From: Terribacillus aidingensis
Lineage (GTDB): Bacteria; Bacillota; Bacilli; Bacillales; Amphibacillaceae
Direction of reading: 5' to 3'
NCBI RefSeq assembly: GCF_900215625.1
Contig: NZ_OBEK01000001.1
Coordinates: 806,001-870,000, forward strand
Length of the DNA: 64,000 bases
Shown: positions 59,617 to 64,000 of the stretch, piece by piece
Layout: every line of letters begins with the position of its first letter
Numbering within the stretch: position 1 is the first letter of the stretch
Made by a program: the position numbers and the translations under genes
The notes under the pieces: generated by a model
Seen by the model: the letters and a program-made list of their open reading frames with translations, nothing else
What the model was told of the DNA's origin: nothing
The model's database searches: none

Positions 59617-60507
59617 ATGCTAGATAAATTGACGACAGAGAAACGTAATCCAAGCACGATGCAGCTGGATCAGCTTTCTGTAAAAGAAGTGCTGCAGCTT
59701 ATGAACAAAGAAGATCAATCGGTTCCGCTCGCAGTAGAAGCGGCTTTGCCAGAAATCACAGCAGCAGTAGAACAAGTGATTGCCACTTTCCAAGCAGGCG
59801 GCAGACTGATTTACACGGGTGCGGGAACGAGCGGCCGACTCGGTATCTTGGACGCGGTTGAATGTCCGCCAACGTTCAGCACACCAGATTACATGGTGCA
59901 AGGTTTGCTGGCGGGCGGAATGTCGGCTTTTCGGAAGGCAAAAGAAGGAGCTGAGGATAATCCAAGTCTTGGAGCAAAAGAGCTAGAGGAAATAGGGTTA
60001 TGTGCAAAAGACACGGTCATTGGGATTGCAGCAAGCGGCAGGACGCCTTATGTAATCGGCGCACTCGATTATGCAGCAGCTGTAGGCGCTGCTGCAGTCA
60101 GCATCGCTTGCAATCGGGATGCGGCTGTTTCCAAGCACGCTCGTATTGCAATTGAAGTGGAAACGGGTCCCGAGGTCCTGGCTGGATCCACACGGTTAAA
60201 AGCTGGGACGGCACAAAAGCTGGTGCTTAATATGATTTCGACCGCCAGTATGGTTGGCATCGGAAAAGTGTATGAAAATTTAATGGTCGATGTAAAACCA
60301 ACGAACGACAAGCTGCAAGAGCGTTCCAAGCGGATCATCATGGAAGCGACGGGTTCTCCTTACAGCCTTGCAGAAGATGCATTCAACCATGCAGATGGTC
60401 ATGTGAAGACGGCTATTGTCATGCTGCTGCTTGATTTGTCAAAGGAAGATGCTGCCCAGAAGCTAGCGGAAGCAGGAGGGTTTGTTCGGTCAGCGATAAA
60501 AGTGTAA
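59617..60507 (+). CDS. murQ: N-acetylmuramic acid 6-phosphate etherase
   Basis: A 296-residue lyase that removes the lactyl ether from MurNAc 6-phosphate, giving GlcNAc 6-phosphate and D-lactate. It is a SIS-fold enzyme with the motif YTGAGTSGRLGILDAVECPP (about 67-86), containing the catalytic glutamate E83, and GIAASGRTPYVIGAL near 131-145; the sequence ends with the small UBA-like helical part (DLSKEDAAQKLAEAGG). It is the second gene, nine bases after murR. Confidence 0.94.
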   Translation: MLDKLTTEKRNPSTMQLDQLSVKEVLQLMNKEDQSVPLAVEAALPEITAAVEQVIATFQAGGRLIYTGAGTSGRLGILDAVECPPTFSTPDYMVQGLLAGGMSAFRKAKEGAEDNPSLGAKELEEIGLCAKDTVIGIAASGRTPYVIGALDYAAAVGAAAVSIACNRDAAVSKHARIAIEVETGPEVLAGSTRLKAGTAQKLVLNMISTASMVGIGKVYENLMVDVKPTNDKLQERSKRIIMEATGSPYSLAEDAFNHADGHVKTAIVMLLLDLSKEDAAQKLAEAGGFVRSAIKV

Positions 60508-60522
60508 AGAGGAGGAATCAGG

Positions 60523-61899
60523 ATGGCGAAGATGAATCAATTGGCGGAGCAAATCCTTCGCGAGGTTGGCGGTTCGGATAATGTGGTTGCTTTAACGCAC
60601 TGTATGACACGGGTTCGTATGCGGGTGAAGGATGACGCAGCAGTTAATTTTGATGCATTGAAACAAATTGATGGCGTCATGGGTGTTGTCGTGGATGATA
60701 CGATTCAAATAGTCGTCGGTCCTGGAACCGTTAATAAAGTGACAGATGAGATCAGCCGTATGACCGGACTTGGTGTTGGTGAAGAAGCTGCTGAACTAGA
60801 TAACCTGACATTTGAAGAGAAGGCGCAAATTAAACGCGAAAAGATGAAGGAAATGAATAAAACACCGCTTAAGTTTTTGCTGCGACGTATCGGAAATATA
60901 TTCATTCCCCTTATTCCGGGGCTGATCGCTTCCGGTATCATTAATGGCGGGGTGAGCTTTGCGGTCAATGCTGGGGCTGATCCGACACTTGCTATTGTAC
61001 AAATTCTTCAGCTGATCGGCGGCAGTTTATTCAGCTTCCTCGCGATTCTAGTCGGATGGAACACAGCGAAAGAGTTTGGCGGTTCGCCAGTGCTCGGAGC
61101 CATTGCCGGAATGATTCTCTTCAACCCAGCACTCGCCAATATCACCCTTTTCGGAGAGACACTTTTACCAGGACGCGGCGGGTTATTTGGTGTTATCTTC
61201 GCAGCTTGGCTGATGAGTTTTATTGAAAAGCGTGTGCGCAAGTTTATGCCAAATAGTATTGATATTATTTTTACACCTATTTTAACTGTACTGTTTGTCG
61301 GAGTAGCTTCTTTGCTTGTAATTATGCCGGTTGCCGGTGTGCTGTCAGATGGGATCACTTCTGGTATTAATGCTGTCTTGGATGTGGGCGGCGTTGTTGC
61401 TGGTGCTTTGCTAGCTGGGTTCTTCCTGCCGCTCGTTATGGTTGGGCTGCATCATGGATTGACGCCGATTCACGTAGAGCTGATCCAGACATTCACGTTT
61501 ACGGCATTGCTTCCAATATTAGCGATGGCTGGCGGCGGCCAGGTTGGAGCATCGATTGCCATTTTCGTAAAAACACGCAACAAACGTCTGCGAAACATTA
61601 TTAAAGGAGCGCTGCCTGCTGGCTTTCTTGGAATTGGAGAACCGCTTCTTTACGGCGTCACCTTGCCGCTCGGCCGCCCATTCGTTACAGCTTGTTTAGG
61701 AGCTGCTGCTGGCGGTGCCGTACAGGCCTTGTTTGCAACAGGTGCAAAAGCCATTGGGGTATCTGGTCTATCGTTAATCCCGCTTATTGCAGAAGGGAAA
61801 TATCTGCAATATATTATCGGTATCGTTGCTGCGTACGTTGCTGGGTTTCTCTTCACCTATTTCTTCGGCTTCAAAGAAGAGATGGCGAAAGACATTTAA
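60523..61899 (+). CDS. murP: PTS IIBC component for MurNAc (or MurNAc-GlcNAc)
   Basis: A 458-residue PTS transporter of the glucose family. The IIB domain (1-85) carries the phosphorylated C27 in THCMTRVRMRV; a linker leads to the IIC domain (about 115-450, ten segments) with GLHHGLTPIHVELIQTFTFT and IGEPLLYGVTLPLGRPF. There is no IIA domain, so phosphate comes from a IIA-glucose protein encoded elsewhere. It delivers MurNAc 6-phosphate, or with mupG next door perhaps the disaccharide form, to the cytoplasm. Confidence 0.92.
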   Translation: MAKMNQLAEQILREVGGSDNVVALTHCMTRVRMRVKDDAAVNFDALKQIDGVMGVVVDDTIQIVVGPGTVNKVTDEISRMTGLGVGEEAAELDNLTFEEKAQIKREKMKEMNKTPLKFLLRRIGNIFIPLIPGLIASGIINGGVSFAVNAGADPTLAIVQILQLIGGSLFSFLAILVGWNTAKEFGGSPVLGAIAGMILFNPALANITLFGETLLPGRGGLFGVIFAAWLMSFIEKRVRKFMPNSIDIIFTPILTVLFVGVASLLVIMPVAGVLSDGITSGINAVLDVGGVVAGALLAGFFLPLVMVGLHHGLTPIHVELIQTFTFTALLPILAMAGGGQVGASIAIFVKTRNKRLRNIIKGALPAGFLGIGEPLLYGVTLPLGRPFVTACLGAAAGGAVQALFATGAKAIGVSGLSLIPLIAEGKYLQYIIGIVAAYVAGFLFTYFFGFKEEMAKDI

Positions 61900-61944
61900 G
61901 GTAAAGGGCGTCGGCTGGCGCCTCTTCTGCATAGGAGGGCAACA

Positions 61945-62991
61945 ATGTTAGGGATAGCTGTCTACTTAAACGATTCTATTGAGGAAGAAAGCATTAAAAA
62001 GTACTATACTGCAGGATTCCGGAGCTTGTTCACTTCCCTGCACATCCCGGAAGAAGATGCATCAGTGTATCGAACGAAATTGCAATTCATCGGATCAATC
62101 GCTTCTTCATTGGGGATGGAGTTCATCGCTGATATCTCTGCAGCCAGCTTGGAGAAACTCGGCTTGAATTGGCAATCTGCTGACATTGTTTTGGACTGGG
62201 GTTTGACAGGTTTGCGAATTGATTATGGAATCGAGGAAGAGGTGATTATCCGGTTATCGCAACAGATGACAATTGCACTGAACGCTAGTACGTTGACGGA
62301 AGCACAATTAGTTCGTTTGATAGAGAAAGGTTTATCTGCAGCACATACAGAGGTGTGGCATAATTTTTATCCCCGACCAGAAACAGGATTGGCTCTTGGT
62401 GACTTTTTAGATAAGAACCGTATGTTTCAGTCGCACGGATTAAAGGTGCAAGCATTTATCCCGGGTGATCGCAACCGACGCGGTCCGCTGTATCAAGGTT
62501 TACCAACATTAGAGCAGCACCGCACTTATGGCACGTATGCTGCTTTTACAGAATTGAAAGCATATGGCGTAGATAAAGTTTTGATTGGTGACCCGGATGT
62601 CTCGGAGGAGGCGTTAGTGCAATTGGCTAACAGGACCCTCACACTTCGCGCACAAGCTCTCGGCGCTGCAAGTGATGCGCATCAGCTGCTCGCTAAAGGA
62701 ACACAGAACCGTCCAGATAATGCACGTGATGTGATTCGTTCTGAGGAATCCCGTATGAGCGGGATGTTCAAGAATGTAAAGATAGAGCCTTCCAATTGTA
62801 TAGAGCGGAGAGAGGGTGCTATTACAATAGACAATGATTTGTATCTGCGTTATAAAGGCGAAATTCAAATTGCCAGACGTACGCTGCCGCAGGACAATAA
62901 AGTTAATGTAATAGGCCAGGTAGTCGCTGAGGATTTACCGCTTTTGTACTATATAATAGGCGGCACGCATTTCCGGATTTTGTGGGTATGA
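61945..62991 (+). CDS. mupG: 6-phospho-N-acetylmuramidase (DUF871/MupG)
   Basis: A 348-residue protein of the DUF871 family: a TIM barrel (1-235, with GIAVYLNDSIEEESIKKYY, RSLFTSLHIPEED and WHNFYPRPETGL) and a C-terminal cyclophilin-like domain (about 240-348). The Staphylococcus aureus member MupG splits MurNAc 6-phosphate-GlcNAc, imported by MurP, into its two sugars. Here the gene follows murR-murQ-murP, so the operon encodes import, cleavage and etherase steps of peptidoglycan recycling. AGGAGGG precedes the ATG. Confidence 0.86.
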   Translation: MLGIAVYLNDSIEEESIKKYYTAGFRSLFTSLHIPEEDASVYRTKLQFIGSIASSLGMEFIADISAASLEKLGLNWQSADIVLDWGLTGLRIDYGIEEEVIIRLSQQMTIALNASTLTEAQLVRLIEKGLSAAHTEVWHNFYPRPETGLALGDFLDKNRMFQSHGLKVQAFIPGDRNRRGPLYQGLPTLEQHRTYGTYAAFTELKAYGVDKVLIGDPDVSEEALVQLANRTLTLRAQALGAASDAHQLLAKGTQNRPDNARDVIRSEESRMSGMFKNVKIEPSNCIERREGAITIDNDLYLRYKGEIQIARRTLPQDNKVNVIGQVVAEDLPLLYYIIGGTHFRILWV

Positions 62992-63025
62992 AAAAAGCAA
63001 GCTGATTAGGCTCAGCTTGCTTTTT
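62992..63025. terminator. Bidirectional terminator
   Basis: Perfect 14-bp stem AAAAAGCAAGCTGA (62992-63005) with TCAGCTTGCTTTTT (63012-63025), serving mupG and the convergent symporter. The symporter stop lies within the stem. Confidence 0.9.
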
Positions 63026-64000
63026 CTAGTGCTTTTTCATTCAGTTTGAATTTGCCTTCCCATTTGGAAATAACAACAACTGCTAAAGAGTTTCCGACAA
63101 CGTTTACGGCAGTACGTCCCATATCAAGGATACGGTCGATACCAGCAATGAAGGCCAAACCTTCTGCCGGAAGTCCAACAGCGCTCAATGTCGCTAGCAA
63201 AACTACGAAGCTTGTACCAGGTACAGCGGCAATACCTTTAGATGTGACAATAAGGACACCTAGTACGAGCAGCTGATCCCAAATTGACATATCAATACCA
63301 TACATTTGTGCGATGAATAATGTAGCTAAAGCTTGGTAAAGCGTAGAGCCGTCCAAGTTAAATGTGTAACCGGTCGGTACAACAAAAGATGTAATGGCTT
63401 TTGGCGCACCTAGGTGTTCCATTTTCTGCATAATCTTAGGAAGAACTGTTTCAGAGCTAGCTGTAGAGAATGCCAGCAGTAATTCATCTTTCAGCATGCG
63501 AAGCATTTTGAACAAATTCACGCCGCAAATCTTCGCAATAATAGAAAACACAACGACAACGAAGAATAGCATACTTCCGTATGTGATAATTGCAAGTTTA
63601 CCTAGCGGAATAAGTGATTCCAGACCAAATTTGGCTACTGTAACACCAATTAAGCCAAATACACCAATAGGAGCTAGTTTCATAACAAGGTTTGTAATCC
63701 AGAACATCGTTTCGCTGACGCCTTGGAAGAAGGAAAGCACTGGCTTCCCGCGCTCCCCGATTGCTGCTACTCCTACTCCGAATAAGACAGAGAAGAATAC
63801 AATCGCGAGCATATCACCTTCCGCCATCGATTGGAAAACGTTTGTCGGGATAATCTCTAGGAAAGTATCAACAACAGAATGATTTTCCTGTGTTGCGGCC
63901 GTTTCCTCGTATTGAGAGATGCTTGTTGTTTCTAATTCGGAACGGTCAATACCGGCACCTGGCTGGAAGATGTTACCGAAAGCTAGTCCAACGACTAATG
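63012..64000 (-). CDS. gltP: Dicarboxylate/glutamate:cation symporter, SDF family (5' end outside)
   Basis: At least 329 residues; the open frame continues to the window edge, so the N-terminus is missing. An internal ATG at 63827 is not the start, because the reading frame upstream also encodes family sequence (VGLAFGNIFQPG). Signatures are the serine-rich STASSETVLPKIM, NLDGSTLYQALATLFIAQ, TSKGIAAVPGTSFVVLLA and DRILDMGRTAVNVVGN, which bind substrate and sodium or protons. It imports glutamate, aspartate or C4-dicarboxylates. The precise family member (GltP, GltT or DctP) cannot be settled. Confidence 0.9.
   Translation of the reverse strand, partial: LVVGLAFGNIFQPGAGIDRSELETTSISQYEETAATQENHSVVDTFLEIIPTNVFQSMAEGDMLAIVFFSVLFGVGVAAIGERGKPVLSFFQGVSETMFWITNLVMKLAPIGVFGLIGVTVAKFGLESLIPLGKLAIITYGSMLFFVVVVFSIIAKICGVNLFKMLRMLKDELLLAFSTASSETVLPKIMQKMEHLGAPKAITSFVVPTGYTFNLDGSTLYQALATLFIAQMYGIDMSIWDQLLVLGVLIVTSKGIAAVPGTSFVVLLATLSAVGLPAEGLAFIAGIDRILDMGRTAVNVVGNSLAVVVISKWEGKFKLNEKALEKAS

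Overview
The window looks like chromosomal DNA of a Gram-positive, spore-forming member of the Bacillaceae. The evidence is AGGAGG-type ribosome sites, frequent TTG/GTG starts, many hairpin-plus-T-run terminators, near-consensus CcpA (cre) boxes and gene neighbourhoods known from Bacillus subtilis (zagA, gnd-gntK-gntP, yhjC-yhjB, swrC with a TetR gene, padC/padR, ydgG-ydgH, ywrD-ywrB-ywrA, csoR-copA-copZ, murR-murQ-murP). A collagen-like gene behind a sigma-K-like promoter fits a spore former. A halotolerant genus such as Terribacillus is only a guess. I saw no rRNA, tRNA, CRISPR array, prophage or insertion sequence.

Layout, 1-16 kb: the end of a zinc-independent ribosomal protein S14 gene with the zinc GTPase gene zagA; a shikimate/quinate dehydrogenase; a chemoreceptor; a PucR/CdaR-type regulator; a Rap-like TPR protein; a complete gluconate operon under an RpiR regulator, with palindromic operators and cre boxes; a DUF3311 plus sodium-symporter pair; and an AT-rich islet with a metallophosphoesterase.

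16-34 kb: a SwrC-like RND pump and its divergent TetR gene share two copies of one operator. Then come a cellobiose-type PTS with its LicR-type regulator, a phenolic acid decarboxylase unit facing PadR across a perfect operator, a GH30 glycosidase beside the wreck of a GH3 gene, a MarR-MMPL exporter pair, and small membrane proteins. Two related intergenic repeats lie at 26.9 and 32.2 kb.

34-50 kb: an exported multidomain SGNH esterase (cre-controlled), two HAD phosphatases, a gamma-glutamyltransferase with a split chromate transporter, a ThuA-like protein, a zinc-type dehydrogenase-like protein, a divergent phosphofructokinase paralogue, the collagen-like spore-surface candidate and the CsoR copper operon.

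50-64 kb: a sugar ABC transporter without its own ATPase, whose first permease carries a large extra domain, plus an oxidoreductase and a sugar isomerase-like protein. Next is a decaying tandem array of small membrane proteins and DUF4176 genes (56.4-58.4 kb), the least explained part of the window. The window ends with a four-gene MurNAc recycling operon (murR-murQ-murP-mupG) and a truncated dicarboxylate/glutamate symporter. Much of the window is carbohydrate scavenging under CcpA and local repressors, with efflux and metal homeostasis modules between.
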